NCBI GenBank assembly: GCA_003561595.1
Contig: PWWF01000343.1
Location: forward strand, 1 to 11,666
Source of the DNA: Paracoccaceae bacterium
GTDB lineage: Bacteria; Pseudomonadota; Alphaproteobacteria; Rhodobacterales; Rhodobacteraceae
Direction: 5' to 3'
Length of the DNA stretch: 11,666 nucleotides
Below are positions 1 through 6,928 of this stretch, piece by piece. Below the pieces are notes generated by a model, which had not been told where the DNA came from, ran no database searches, and was given only the letters and a program-made list of their open reading frames with translations. The stretch's first letter is position 1, and each line of letters starts with the position of its first letter. The translations under genes were made by a program, and so were the position numbers.

Positions 1-156
1 GAGCTGCGCGAGGCCGTGCTGTCGCATCTGATGGCCAATGATCTGCCGCGCGACGAGGTGGTGTTCCACGATCTCGCGGTCGACGAGGCGGAGGACGCGG
101 TCAGGCTGGCTCTGCTGCGCCGGGAGTGGACAGAACATGGGGGTCGTCGTCGGTGA
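1..156 (+). pseudogene. 3' end of an unrecognised gene, cut by the IS
   Basis: Frame 1 is open from the window edge to TGA at 154-156. Its first 40 codons have the GC-rich third positions of a real alphaproteobacterial gene. The residues are hydrophilic and acidic (for example DLPRDEVVFHDLAVDEAEDA) with no membrane segment. The IS left end begins at 122, so the last residues (EWTEHGGRRR) and the stop codon come from IS sequence, and the native C-terminus is missing. I do not recognise the family. The protein is not obviously part of the MFS transporter on the other side of the IS. The reading frame is fairly secure; function is unknown. Confidence 0.5.
122..147 (+). repeat. IS left terminal inverted repeat
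   Basis: It starts GGGAGTGGACAGAACATGG and is identical to the reverse complement of the right end for its first 19 bases. It matches at 24 of 26 positions overall, with mismatches at 141 and 146. The repeat also supplies the last codons of the truncated upstream frame. Confidence 0.9.
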
Positions 157-198
157 TCTTGCCTGTGTTAAGGTTAGCGCATTGCTTGGGGGGCCGCC

Positions 199-1560
199 AT
201 GGACGTACGGATTACAATCGAAACTACCTTCGACAATGGGGAGAAGCGCACTCATCAGCTTGAAGGCATTTCTCGACCCTACCGGGTGACCTGTCCAGAC
301 GGGATCGGGCTACGCCTTGAGGATGGGAAGAGGATCGTCGAACAGATTCAGCGGGCAGTTCTTTACGACCAGGTCGATGAGATCATGCGAGAAAGTCGAG
401 TATGCCCAGATTGCGCCTCGGTTCGTGCCATTCATGACTATCGCACGCGCGATCTCGACACGCTTTTTGGGCGGGTTCGGGTCAAAGCCGCGCGCTTGCG
501 CCGCTGTTCCTGTGATGCCAGGTCAGCGGCGATGCCCGGCGGACCTATTTCTCCGCTGGCCCATTTCTTTCCAGACCGGGCTACCCCGGAGCTGCAGCGG
601 CTACATGCGGAGCTTGGGTCCCGGCATTCCTTTCGCGAAGCTGCGCGGCTGATGAAAAGCTTCCTCCCCTGCCATCCGCCCCATCACACCACGGTGCGTG
701 ACCGGTTGGGAAGAGTCGCCTCGGGGCTCGAGAAAACCCGAAGTGCTTCAGGCGATCACGTTGAAGCTCCGCCCAAAGGTGGTTTGACGGTTTTCCTGGA
801 CGGTGCGCATATCCGCTGTCGACCGGAGTATCAGCAGCGACACCTGGATCTTGTGGTCGGTAAGATTGAAAGCCGCAATATGTGTCGACGATTTGGCTTG
901 GTCGCCAATGCGACGGCATCGCCAAGCAGCCGTATGCGAGAAGAGCTGTCAGACTTTGGATGGAAGCCGGGCCGTCTCTTGACAGTAATCTCTGATGGCG
1001 AGCTTGCTCTCCCGAACCTCATACGGAATGCCATCGGTGGCGACGGCCAAGTGAAGCATATCCTCGACTGGTGGCACATCTCGATGCGCATTCGACATGT
1101 CGAGGCCGCCGTTCAGGGTCTGGTCCAGATACCGGGATTCACTGGAATTCCGGTGCTGTTCCAGCGCCCCGCGAAAAGCCTCCGCTGGTGGCTTTGGCAT
1201 GGCAGAGCACGGATCGCGGAAACTTATCTGAAGGGTCTCATGCACGATAGCCCCCGCCTTGCGGAAGAACCTCTGGCTGTCCGCACCGCTGCCGCTCGTG
1301 TGCAGGCCCGATGCGAGACACTGTACACCTATCTCGCAAACAACATGGACTCCCTCGTCGACTATGGCCGGCGGTACCGTAACGGGCTGCCCATCTCGTC
1401 ATCTCGTGCCGAAGGATCAGTCGATGACATTGCCAATGCCCGCATGGGAAAGCGCAGAAGGATGCGGTGGTCGCCCAAAGGGGCTCACCGAGTAGCCGTC
1501 ACAAGGGCCGCAGTTCTCGATGGTCGGCTGACCGTCGCAAACAGAAAACGCGCCGCATGA
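199..1560 (+). CDS. ISKra4-like DDE transposase
   Basis: This 453-residue protein should catalyse cut-and-paste type movement of the surrounding IS. An N-terminal zinc-ribbon-like region has C69-P-x-C72 and C103-x-C105. A probable RNase H-like DDE core follows: D201 in FLDGAHIRC, D266 in VISDGELA and E405 in SSRAEGSVDD. The C-terminal stretch RMGKRRRMRWSPKGAHRV resembles the Arg-rich, MRWS-type ending of ISKra4-family transposases. The ATG at 199 follows a G-rich ribosome binding site (GGGGGG at 188-193). The stop codon lies inside the right inverted repeat, so the gene fills the element. The length is normal for the family and there is no frameshift, so it may be active. The catalytic assignment rests on motif spacing, not alignment. 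Confidence 0.85.
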   Translation: MDVRITIETTFDNGEKRTHQLEGISRPYRVTCPDGIGLRLEDGKRIVEQIQRAVLYDQVDEIMRESRVCPDCASVRAIHDYRTRDLDTLFGRVRVKAARLRRCSCDARSAAMPGGPISPLAHFFPDRATPELQRLHAELGSRHSFREAARLMKSFLPCHPPHHTTVRDRLGRVASGLEKTRSASGDHVEAPPKGGLTVFLDGAHIRCRPEYQQRHLDLVVGKIESRNMCRRFGLVANATASPSSRMREELSDFGWKPGRLLTVISDGELALPNLIRNAIGGDGQVKHILDWWHISMRIRHVEAAVQGLVQIPGFTGIPVLFQRPAKSLRWWLWHGRARIAETYLKGLMHDSPRLAEEPLAVRTAAARVQARCETLYTYLANNMDSLVDYGRRYRNGLPISSSRAEGSVDDIANARMGKRRRMRWSPKGAHRVAVTRAAVLDGRLTVANRKRAA

Positions 1561-1582
1561 CCACCATGTTCTGTCCACTCCC
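1557..1582 (-). repeat. IS right terminal inverted repeat
   Basis: Read on the minus strand it begins GGGAGTGGACAGAACATGG, the same 19 bases as the left end. Positions 1558-1560 are also the transposase stop codon. Native chromosomal or plasmid sequence resumes at 1583. Confidence 0.9.
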
Positions 1583-2089
1583 CCTTCGGATACTGGGCGT
1601 ATCCTCATGGTCTATGGCTTCATTGTCATCATGTTCGGACCCATGATCAGCCGTTTGATCGACCGCAGCAGCATGAAGGCGCAGATTGTTGTGATCGGCG
1701 GGCTGATCGGGGGCTTCGGACTCGCGATCCTGTATACCGATCTGGGTCTGGCGGGGATATTCCTGTCGGCTGCCCTGCTCAGCCTCTCCAGCACGCTGAT
1801 CGAACCGGCGCGTGCGGCGTTCATCCTGCGACTGAAGGTGGTGCGCGATGTCGGAATGGCCTCTGCGCTTGGCTTGCAGCGTGCGGCTGACAAGTTCGGC
1901 CAGATGATCGGCCCGCTCCTGATAGCCGTCATCTTCAGCGCATCAGAGTTGGTCCAGCGGGTGGCTTTTGTTGGCATCTGTTTCGGCATCGCCAGCCTGT
2001 TACTGGCGATCCTAGTAATGCTGCGTGGGCATCGCGGACAGCTTGACAACCCCGCCACGCACGACGCGCGCGTAGACACGCATGAATGA
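1583..2089 (+). pseudogene. MFS transporter, 5'-truncated remnant
   Basis: The frame is open from the IS border (1583) to TGA at 2087-2089, with an internal ATG at 1607 that could still start a 160-residue product. About five hydrophobic segments are visible, probably helices 8-12 of a major facilitator permease. Between the first two is a motif-A-like loop (GPMISRLIDR), the usual MFS signature after helix 8. The whole N-terminal half and helix 7 are missing, so transport is unlikely. The remnant overlaps the next gene by 8 bases (2082-2089), which implies the two were once one translationally coupled operon. Substrate is unknown. The loss at the IS edge is seen directly; that it arose by an IS-linked deletion is inferred. 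Confidence 0.75.
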
Positions 2090-3623
2090 TACCCTGCGCC
2101 AGAACATCGGGGGCGGGCTGCCAACACTGGGCGCCGAACTGGAAATGGTGGTGATCGACGAAGCGGGGGCGTCTGCTTGCGTGGGCGATGGCTACTTCCA
2201 TGCCCTTGCAGAACGACGCGGCGAAAGCAACCAGACCCGCGTGCAGCACATACAGGGCCGTATCGTTGCGCTGGTGTCCGAGATAGGCGTGAACGGGATC
2301 GACAACGGGTTCAACCTGCTTGAAACTGCGCATGCCGTCATCCCGGCAGGGGAATCGGGCCTTGACCATCTGGATGGACAGATGCGCCGCGATCTAAGCG
2401 ATGTACTGGGCGCGCTGAACCAGCAAGGTCTGAACCTCACGTCACTTGCCCAGCACCCGACCGCCGGAACCGGGCCCGAGCAATATGCGCGCGCCGTTGC
2501 GCCCAAATCGGTGTATGGCTACCTCAATGATATTCGCGGCTGGACGCATTCCGCCGGGATCAACGCCAAGGCTCAGAACGGTCCCACAACAGGGGTGGAT
2601 CTTGGCGAATGCACGCTTGCCCTCAATCTTTTGCTTGCAGCGAGTCCTGCATTTGTCGCGGTTTTTGCCAACAGCCCGTTCGAAGCCGGACAGCGCAGCG
2701 GGCTGATGGAAACCCGAATGACCCTGTGGCCGCGCGTGGTTCAAAGCAGCTGCATCCCCGCGGATCGTGCACGGGTTGGTCTGCCGCCGCGTTGGTTTCG
2801 TTCGTTGGGCGACTACTTCGCCTGGACGTTCGCGGCGGGCACTGCGATGCATGCGATCCCGTCCGCCAACGGCAGCTACAAGGGCAGCACTGCGCTGTAT
2901 GTGGTGGGTGACGGACGTCTGAACGCGGGCGATTTCTTTCGCGCTGGGGCTGTGACAGGACGAGAAGTGCAGACGGGCCAGCAGCAGGAGATCGTGCCTT
3001 GCGCGGCGCATTTCGACTTCCTGCAATGGTCGAACTTTCTGGATTTTCGCGTGCGGTTTGCGTTTTCCGATCCTGGACCCTCACACGACGAACTTGCCGC
3101 GGCATTCACAGAGCCCGCGTTGTTCGAGCGGTTGTTCCGCGACCATGCTGTCAATCTGTATCTGGAAAACCGCTGCGCTGGTGCAACCTTTGCGGATGCC
3201 GATCTGGCTGAGCGCGCACCCGGGCAATCGAGTGCCAGTTGCATGATTGCACCAAGTGCGCTGCAGGCCGGTCTGGTGAACGCCGCTCCAGAGCATGGCG
3301 CAGGTTTTTGCCGCCGCTGGTCCGTGGAACGGGTGGCATCCCTGCGTGAACGCTCCATCCGGGACGCGCTGACGGTGGCGGATACGGAGCTGCGCGATTT
3401 CTGCGCCGAGGTTCTGGAGCTTGCGCGCCAGAACCTGCCCGCGACCCAACGCAGGCATCTGGCCTATGCTGAATGGGTGCTTGAAACCGGCCTGACCGGG
3501 GCGCAGCGGGCGCTCGACCAGTTGGCCGCGATCAAGCCCACTGGAAGCCGGATTGATGATCTTGAAACATTGGCACGCAGGCGTGCCGTACTGCCAGCGT
3601 GCCCCGATGAACATACCGGGTGA
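2082..3623 (+). CDS. GCS2-family carboxylate-amine ligase (glutamate-cysteine ligase-like)
   Basis: This 513-residue cytoplasmic protein probably joins a carboxylate such as glutamate to an amine or amino acid using ATP. The N-terminus has LGAELEM (residues 16-22), very like LGIELEM of E. coli YbdK. IDNGFNLLE (73-81) and ANSPFEAGQRSGLMETRM (196-213) are further typical GCS2-fold motifs. There is no signal peptide or membrane helix. It is clearly longer than YbdK (about 370 residues), with extra C-terminal sequence containing helical, Arg/Ala/Leu-rich stretches. The ATG at 2082 lacks a strong ribosome binding site and overlaps the MFS remnant, consistent with translational coupling. The actual substrate cannot be read from the sequence; true glutathione synthesis, an ergothioneine-type gamma-glutamyl ligase or another amide-forming role are all possible. 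Its original promoter was probably lost when the upstream DNA was replaced by the IS. Confidence 0.75.
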   Translation: MNDTLRQNIGGGLPTLGAELEMVVIDEAGASACVGDGYFHALAERRGESNQTRVQHIQGRIVALVSEIGVNGIDNGFNLLETAHAVIPAGESGLDHLDGQMRRDLSDVLGALNQQGLNLTSLAQHPTAGTGPEQYARAVAPKSVYGYLNDIRGWTHSAGINAKAQNGPTTGVDLGECTLALNLLLAASPAFVAVFANSPFEAGQRSGLMETRMTLWPRVVQSSCIPADRARVGLPPRWFRSLGDYFAWTFAAGTAMHAIPSANGSYKGSTALYVVGDGRLNAGDFFRAGAVTGREVQTGQQQEIVPCAAHFDFLQWSNFLDFRVRFAFSDPGPSHDELAAAFTEPALFERLFRDHAVNLYLENRCAGATFADADLAERAPGQSSASCMIAPSALQAGLVNAAPEHGAGFCRRWSVERVASLRERSIRDALTVADTELRDFCAEVLELARQNLPATQRRHLAYAEWVLETGLTGAQRALDQLAAIKPTGSRIDDLETLARRRAVLPACPDEHTG

Positions 3624-3849
3624 CATGCGCGGTTCGGCGGTTTCAGGCTCAATGGCCTTCAGGCGCCGCAGCTCTCTCGCCCTGCACCCCCATCAGGGTC
3701 TTTCACTTGTGGAGGGTCGCGTCCTGTCTTCGTTGATTGAGCTTCAGCAGCATTGATCCCGGTTTGGCGTGTTCGATGTGATGGGTGACAGGACACGCAG
3801 ATTGCCGCTACAGAGGTGCCACGCGCAGAAGCAGCAAGAAGGACAGGCC

Positions 3850-5016
3850 ATGGCTGGACATGCATCGAGCGACGCACGCACTTGGCGCATCGGTGTGCTG
3901 TTTTCCCGAAGCGGTGCCCTCAAGATCACGCAGAGCGAACATTTTCTGGGCACCGAACTGGCCATCCGCCAGATCAACGAGGCCGGGGGTGTGCTTGGGC
4001 GCGAGATCGAGGTTGTCGCCTATGACCCGGCTTCCGAGCCGGAGGCGTTTCGCCATCTTGCCGATCGCCTGCTGACGGATGATGGCATATCCGTCATCTT
4101 CGGATGCAGCTCTTCCGCCGAACGCAAGGCCGTGCTGCCAGCGCTTGAAAGGCGTAATGGCCTGCTCTGGTATCCGTCGCCCTATGAGGGTTTCGAATAC
4201 TCGCCCAATGTCATCTATACTGGCGCCTCCCCGAACCAGAACAGCTTTCCCCTGGCCGAGTATCTTGTGCGACATGTCGGACCACGGTTGTTTCTGGTGG
4301 GGTCGGACTATGTCTACCCGCGCGAATCGAACCGGGTCATGCGCGATCTGGTCGAGTCCTTCGACGGGGAAGTGGTTGACGAAATCTATGTCCCTATGGA
4401 AGCCAGCGATGCAGAGCTGCGGCGGGTCCTGTCGCGACTGAAACGTCATCAACCGGATGCAGTGTTCTCGACAGTTGTGGGCCATTCCGCGCGCCGCTTC
4501 TACCGCATGTATCACGAGGCAGGGTTTGATCCGGAAAGCACGCCGATTGCATCTCTGACCATGGCCGAAGGTGAAATCGCCGCTATCGGCCCGGAGTTAT
4601 GCGCCGGACATTTGACCTCGGCAGGGTATTTCGGGTCACTGGACAGTGATGAGAACCGCAAATTCGTGGCCGATTATCGTGCGGCGTTTGGCAGCGACCG
4701 TGCCACGAGTATATACAGCGCAAGCGCATATGCGCAGGTGATGCTCTTTGCCGAAGCCCTTCGCATTGCCGGAACGCTGGATACTCAGCGGCTGGTCGAG
4801 GCCGCGCAGGACCTGACCATCCTGGCCCCAGAGGGGCCGATAACAATCGATGCGGACAATAATCACTGCTGGGTGCACCCCCGGATCGGCCGTGTGCGCC
4901 CTGACGGAGAGTTCGAAATCCTCTGGCAGAACGCCGGACCGGTCAAACCCGACCCCTATGTCGCTGTCTCGCCCTTCGGGGCAAGCTGGATCGACCACCC
5001 GGAGGCCGTGGGATGA
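3850..5016 (+). CDS. amiC: AmiC-like amide sensor, negative regulator of AmiR
   Basis: This 388-residue periplasmic-binding-fold protein (Peripla_BP_5) has no signal peptide, so it acts in the cytoplasm. It closely follows P. aeruginosa AmiC (about 385 residues), which binds amides and sequesters AmiR. Shared stretches include WYPSPYEGFEYSPN (107-120), APNQN-like SPNQN, GSDYVYPRES (151-160), DAVFSTVVG, IASLTMAEGE and the ending PDPYVAV. I chose ATG 3850 because AAGAAGGA (3836-3843) sits just upstream; a longer frame from 3769 would add residues unlike the family. The stop overlaps the amiR start as ATGA. The 226 bases before the gene hold no clear terminator or promoter that I can defend. Some pocket positions differ from P. 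aeruginosa AmiC (GCSSS for GCYMS; YPSP for YPTP), so the ligand may differ. Confidence 0.88.
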   Translation: MAGHASSDARTWRIGVLFSRSGALKITQSEHFLGTELAIRQINEAGGVLGREIEVVAYDPASEPEAFRHLADRLLTDDGISVIFGCSSSAERKAVLPALERRNGLLWYPSPYEGFEYSPNVIYTGASPNQNSFPLAEYLVRHVGPRLFLVGSDYVYPRESNRVMRDLVESFDGEVVDEIYVPMEASDAELRRVLSRLKRHQPDAVFSTVVGHSARRFYRMYHEAGFDPESTPIASLTMAEGEIAAIGPELCAGHLTSAGYFGSLDSDENRKFVADYRAAFGSDRATSIYSASAYAQVMLFAEALRIAGTLDTQRLVEAAQDLTILAPEGPITIDADNNHCWVHPRIGRVRPDGEFEILWQNAGPVKPDPYVAVSPFGASWIDHPEAVG

Positions 5017-5627
5017 AACCGGGCACGCGCAAGCTGATCAATGACATGCGCGACATGCGTGTTCTGGTCGTTCATCCCCAAGATGCCGAGGGTCAGGCCC
5101 TGATCAACCAGCTTCGGCGGTTTGGCTGCCAGGTCCGCGACATCTGGCCGCCCACGACGGACGCGACTGCGGATGTGGATGCGATCTTTCAGCTTGTCGA
5201 TGCCAGCGAAGACTCCAAGCCGCCCCCGCCGGTGCAGGTTGGCGGCCCCACCTTTCTTGCGATTGTGGATTATGAGAATCCTTCTGTGCTCAAGCGGTTG
5301 CTGGATCACAATGCGCATGGGGTGATCACCAAACCCATCCGGCCCTTCGGCATCCTCTCGGCGCTGGTTCTGGCGCGCTCGCTCAACGGGTATACGCGCA
5401 GGCTGGAAACCAAGGTCCAGAAGCTTGAAGACACGCTCAAGGGGCGCCGTGATGTCGAGAAAGCGGTGAAATACCTGATGACCCTGCGAAATATCCGCGA
5501 GGCAGAGGCGTATGAAATGCTGCGCAGGCAAGCCACACAGAAACGGATTTCCATGGCGCGGGTGGCGGCGACGATACTGGGCGCCAGGGATGTTCTGGAC
5601 GGAATGGGGCTGCTGGGCGGGGATTGA
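5013..5627 (+). CDS. amiR: AmiR-like ANTAR transcription antiterminator
   Basis: This 204-residue RNA-binding regulator should prevent termination in the leader downstream when released by AmiC. Residues about 14-125 form a receiver-like domain (MRVLVV at 15-20, HGVITKP at 102-108). It has no clear phospho-accepting Asp at the third strand (DAIFQLVDAS), so it is a pseudo-receiver as in P. aeruginosa AmiR. A coiled-coil segment (about 127-147, LETKVQKLEDTLKGRR) leads into the ANTAR domain (about 148-190), with the expected pattern KAVKYLM, REAEAYEMLRRQA and ARVAATIL. Features shared with P. aeruginosa AmiR include VRxxWPP, VDYENPSVL and the overall length (196 residues there). It overlaps amiC by 4 bases, as expected for two proteins that must be made in balance to form a complex. 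Regulation is by protein sequestration rather than phosphorylation, inferred from the family. Confidence 0.9.
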   Translation: MKPGTRKLINDMRDMRVLVVHPQDAEGQALINQLRRFGCQVRDIWPPTTDATADVDAIFQLVDASEDSKPPPPVQVGGPTFLAIVDYENPSVLKRLLDHNAHGVITKPIRPFGILSALVLARSLNGYTRRLETKVQKLEDTLKGRRDVEKAVKYLMTLRNIREAEAYEMLRRQATQKRISMARVAATILGARDVLDGMGLLGGD

Positions 5628-5659
5628 GCGGGGGTCGCCGGTCCGTCCCCGCCCCCGCT
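5627..5659 (+). terminator. GC-rich hairpin after amiR, possible weak terminator
   Basis: AGCGGGGG (5627-5634) can pair with CCCCCGCT (5652-5659) around a 17-base loop, right at the amiR stop codon. Only TT follows the stem, so it is not a classical intrinsic terminator. It may pause RNA polymerase or protect the amiC-amiR mRNA 3' end. The pairing is seen directly; the role is a guess. Confidence 0.4.
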
Positions 5660-5714
5660 TCCAGACTGGAGTCGCACATTTTGGCGGCACCGTGCAGCCG
5701 AGCGATGAAAACAC

Positions 5715-5730
5715 GTGCAAGTGCAAGTGC
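5715..5730 (+). repeat. GTGCAA short direct repeat upstream of leader promoter
   Basis: GTGCAAGTGCAAGTGC is two and two-thirds copies of a 6-base unit, lying about 36 bases before the TTGACA element of the hydrolase leader. Such a position would suit an activator or repressor site, but the repeat is short and no known operator is matched. I see nothing else definable between 5660 and 5765. Confidence 0.3.
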
Positions 5731-5765
5731 CGGTTACCATTGCGGCAGTATGGGCTGAGAAAACA

Positions 5766-5794
5766 TTGACAGACCACACATGATTTGCTTCGCT
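5766..5794 (+). promoter_or_regulatory. Candidate sigma-70 promoter for the hydrolase-transporter operon
   Basis: A perfect TTGACA lies at 5766-5771. At 17 bases downstream the -10 candidate is poor (TTCGCT, 5789-5794), which is not rare in alphaproteobacteria. Initiation would fall near 5801, placing the first leader hairpin at the very 5' end of the RNA, a layout that fits an antitermination leader. No sigma-54 site with correct GG-N10-GC spacing was found here. Confidence 0.4.
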
Positions 5795-5801
5795 ACCTGA
5801 T

Positions 5802-5834
5802 AACGTCACGTGGACTGGGCAGTCCGCACACGTT
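5802..5834 (+). promoter_or_regulatory. Leader hairpin P1, possible ANTAR (AmiR) target
   Basis: The inner stem pairs 5810-5816 (GTGGACT) with 5821-5827 (AGTCCGC), including one G-U pair. The outer stem pairs AACGT (5802-5806) with ACGTT (5830-5834). If the top U-A pair opens, the loop is the hexamer TGGGCA closed by GGAC/GTCC, with G at position 4 as in ANTAR targets but T rather than the usual A at position 1. Together with the second hairpin at 5865-5876 it could form the two-hairpin motif bound by an ANTAR dimer. Pairing is strong; protein binding is inferred from the context. Confidence 0.5.
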
Positions 5835-5838
5835 CTAT

Positions 5839-5851
5839 GGCCAGGTTGGCC
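5839..5851 (+). other. Small hairpin between the two candidate ANTAR hairpins
   Basis: GGCCA (5839-5843) can pair with TGGCC (5847-5851). It does not give a hexamer loop and probably acts only as a structured linker between P1 and the second hairpin. Its role is unknown. Confidence 0.35.
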
Positions 5852-5864
5852 TTGTCACATATCA

Positions 5865-5876
5865 GGCTATGCAGCC
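5865..5876 (+). promoter_or_regulatory. Leader hairpin P2, candidate antiterminator overlapping the terminator
   Basis: GGCT (5865-5868) pairs with AGCC (5873-5876). Opening the top U-A pair leaves the hexamer loop TATGCA, which shares T1, G4, C5 and A6 with the P1 loop TGGGCA. Bases 5874-5876 are also the first bases of the terminator stem, so P2 and the full terminator compete. This is the arrangement expected when an ANTAR protein stabilises the second hairpin to allow read-through. A weaker alternative, CATA/TATG around TCAGGC (5858-5871), overlaps the same bases. Confidence 0.45.
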
Positions 5877-5923
5877 CTCGAACGGCGCTCTTTCCGAGCG
5901 CTGATCGAGGGCTTTTTGCGTTT
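5874..5923 (+). terminator. Intrinsic terminator (attenuator) in the hydrolase leader
   Basis: GCCCTCGA (5874-5881) pairs with TCGAGGGC (5905-5912), and inside it GCGCTC (5885-5890) pairs with GAGCGC (5896-5901) around the loop TTTCC, with a 3-by-3 internal loop. TTTTT (5913-5917) and another TTT (5921-5923) follow. This is a strong Rho-independent terminator placed between promoter and gene, only 16 bases before the hydrolase ATG. It therefore acts on the downstream operon and is the likely control point for AmiR. Confidence 0.85.
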
Positions 5924-5938
5924 ACGGGAAGGAAACAC

Positions 5939-6841
5939 ATGAAGCCGCATGAACAGGGAGGCTCCGCAGGGGCGGTGGATGAAGGCCGTCTGAGGGTTGC
6001 ATGCGTCCAGATGGAACCCAGGGTCGGGGAAAACGAGTTCAACCTCGCACTGACCTGCGATCGTATCGAACAGGCAGCGGAGCAGGGGGCCGGGCTGATT
6101 GTCCTGCCGGAGCTTGCCAATAGTGGCTACGTCTTTCGCACGCGCGCCGAGGCCTTCGCCGGGGCCGAGCAGGTGCCCGACGGGCCAGGCGTGCAGGCAT
6201 GGTGTGATCTTGCGGCGCGGCGCGGTGTCTATATCGCTGCGGGCATTGCCGAACGCGATGGCGGTCGCCTGTTCAATAGCGCGGTGCTGATCGGCCCCGA
6301 GGGGTTTATCGGGACGTTCCGCAAGGCGCATCTGTGGAATGAGGAAAACCTGTGGTTCGAGCCGGGCGATAGCGGCTTTCCCGTCTTTGATACGCCGATC
6401 GGCCGTATCGGGCTGGCGATCTGTTATGACGGGTGGTTTCCAGAAACCTTCCGGATACTGGCGCTGCAGGGGGCCGATATCGTCTGCGTTCCCACGAACT
6501 GGGTCCCGATCCCGGGGCAGCGCGACAATCAACCCCCGATGGCGACCATCCTCGCGCAAGCGGCCGCGCATTCCAACTCGCTTTTCATTGCCTGCGCCAA
6601 TCGCGTCGGGACCGAACGCGGTCAGCCCTTTATCGGGAAAAGCGTGATCGTCAGCTATACAGGCTGGCCTGTTGTCGGGCCCGGCAGCGCCGATCAGAGC
6701 GAAATCCTGACGGCGGATGTCGATCTGGGCAAGGCCAGGCGCAAGCGCAACTGGAACGCCTTTAATCAGGTGCTGCGGGACCGCCGCACCGATGTCTATG
6801 ACGAAATGCTGGGCAGTGGCGCCAGACGCGGCTGGTACTGA
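5939..6841 (+). CDS. Nitrilase-superfamily carbon-nitrogen hydrolase (amidase-like)
   Basis: This 300-residue cytoplasmic enzyme probably hydrolyses an amide, carbamoyl or nitrile C-N bond through a cysteine thioester. The triad is visible as E58 (VLPELANSGY), K129 (TFRKAHLW) and C162 (LAICYDGWFPE). Two Trp-rich segments, HLWNEENLWFEPGD (131-144) and PTNWVPIPGQRDNQPP, may shape the substrate pocket. It is not AmiE or AmiF: those are about 340 residues and have a different region around the Cys. I chose ATG 5939 because GGGAAGGA (5926-5933) precedes it. An upstream in-frame GTG at 5810 would translate through the terminator and has no ribosome binding site. As the first gene after the attenuator it should be induced by the AmiC ligand. 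The SBP gene follows after 87 bases. Family is secure; substrate is unknown. Confidence 0.85.
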   Translation: MKPHEQGGSAGAVDEGRLRVACVQMEPRVGENEFNLALTCDRIEQAAEQGAGLIVLPELANSGYVFRTRAEAFAGAEQVPDGPGVQAWCDLAARRGVYIAAGIAERDGGRLFNSAVLIGPEGFIGTFRKAHLWNEENLWFEPGDSGFPVFDTPIGRIGLAICYDGWFPETFRILALQGADIVCVPTNWVPIPGQRDNQPPMATILAQAAAHSNSLFIACANRVGTERGQPFIGKSVIVSYTGWPVVGPGSADQSEILTADVDLGKARRKRNWNAFNQVLRDRRTDVYDEMLGSGARRGWY

Positions 6842-6928
6842 CGCCCCGGCAGCGGGTTGAGCGGTTTGGCCGTAAAACGACCCGCAAACAGACCAATCAA
6901 GAAGACCGCGAGAAACAGGAGAGTGACA

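Larger units (their letters stand above)
122..1582 (+). mobile_element. ISKra4-like insertion sequence, apparently complete
   Basis: The element is 1461 bases long, bounded by 26-base inverted repeats that begin with GGG, and encodes one full-length transposase. Length, GGG ends and a single DDE transposase fit the ISKra4 family as I know it; members of that group usually leave a short target duplication. Here the nine bases before the left end (113-121, TGCTGCGCC) and the nine after the right end (1583-1591, CCTTCGGAT) do not match. The flanks belong to two different truncated genes. This suggests an adjacent deletion or recombination between two copies rather than a simple recent insertion. 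The family assignment comes from motifs and could be refined by database comparison. Confidence 0.85.

Noticed and set aside
3769..3849. N-terminal extension of amiC
   Set aside because: It would add 27 residues with no similarity to AmiC, and the ribosome binding site is placed for the ATG at 3850.
3624..3849. Promoter or terminator between the ligase gene and amiC
   Set aside because: TTGATT at 3733-3738 has no matching -10 element at proper spacing, and no stem with a T-run was found. A promoter must probably exist here, but I cannot place it.
5685..5760. Sigma-54 promoter in the hydrolase upstream region
   Set aside because: GG and GC pairs occur (near TTTTGGCGGCACCGTGCAG and GTGCCGGTTACCATTGCGG), but the spacing is 8 or 9 bases rather than the required 10.
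5810..5938. GTG start giving a 43-residue extension of the hydrolase
   Set aside because: The frame happens to be open through the terminator, but it has no ribosome binding site and its residues are unlike a nitrilase N-terminus. The AAGGA-led ATG at 5939 fits far better.
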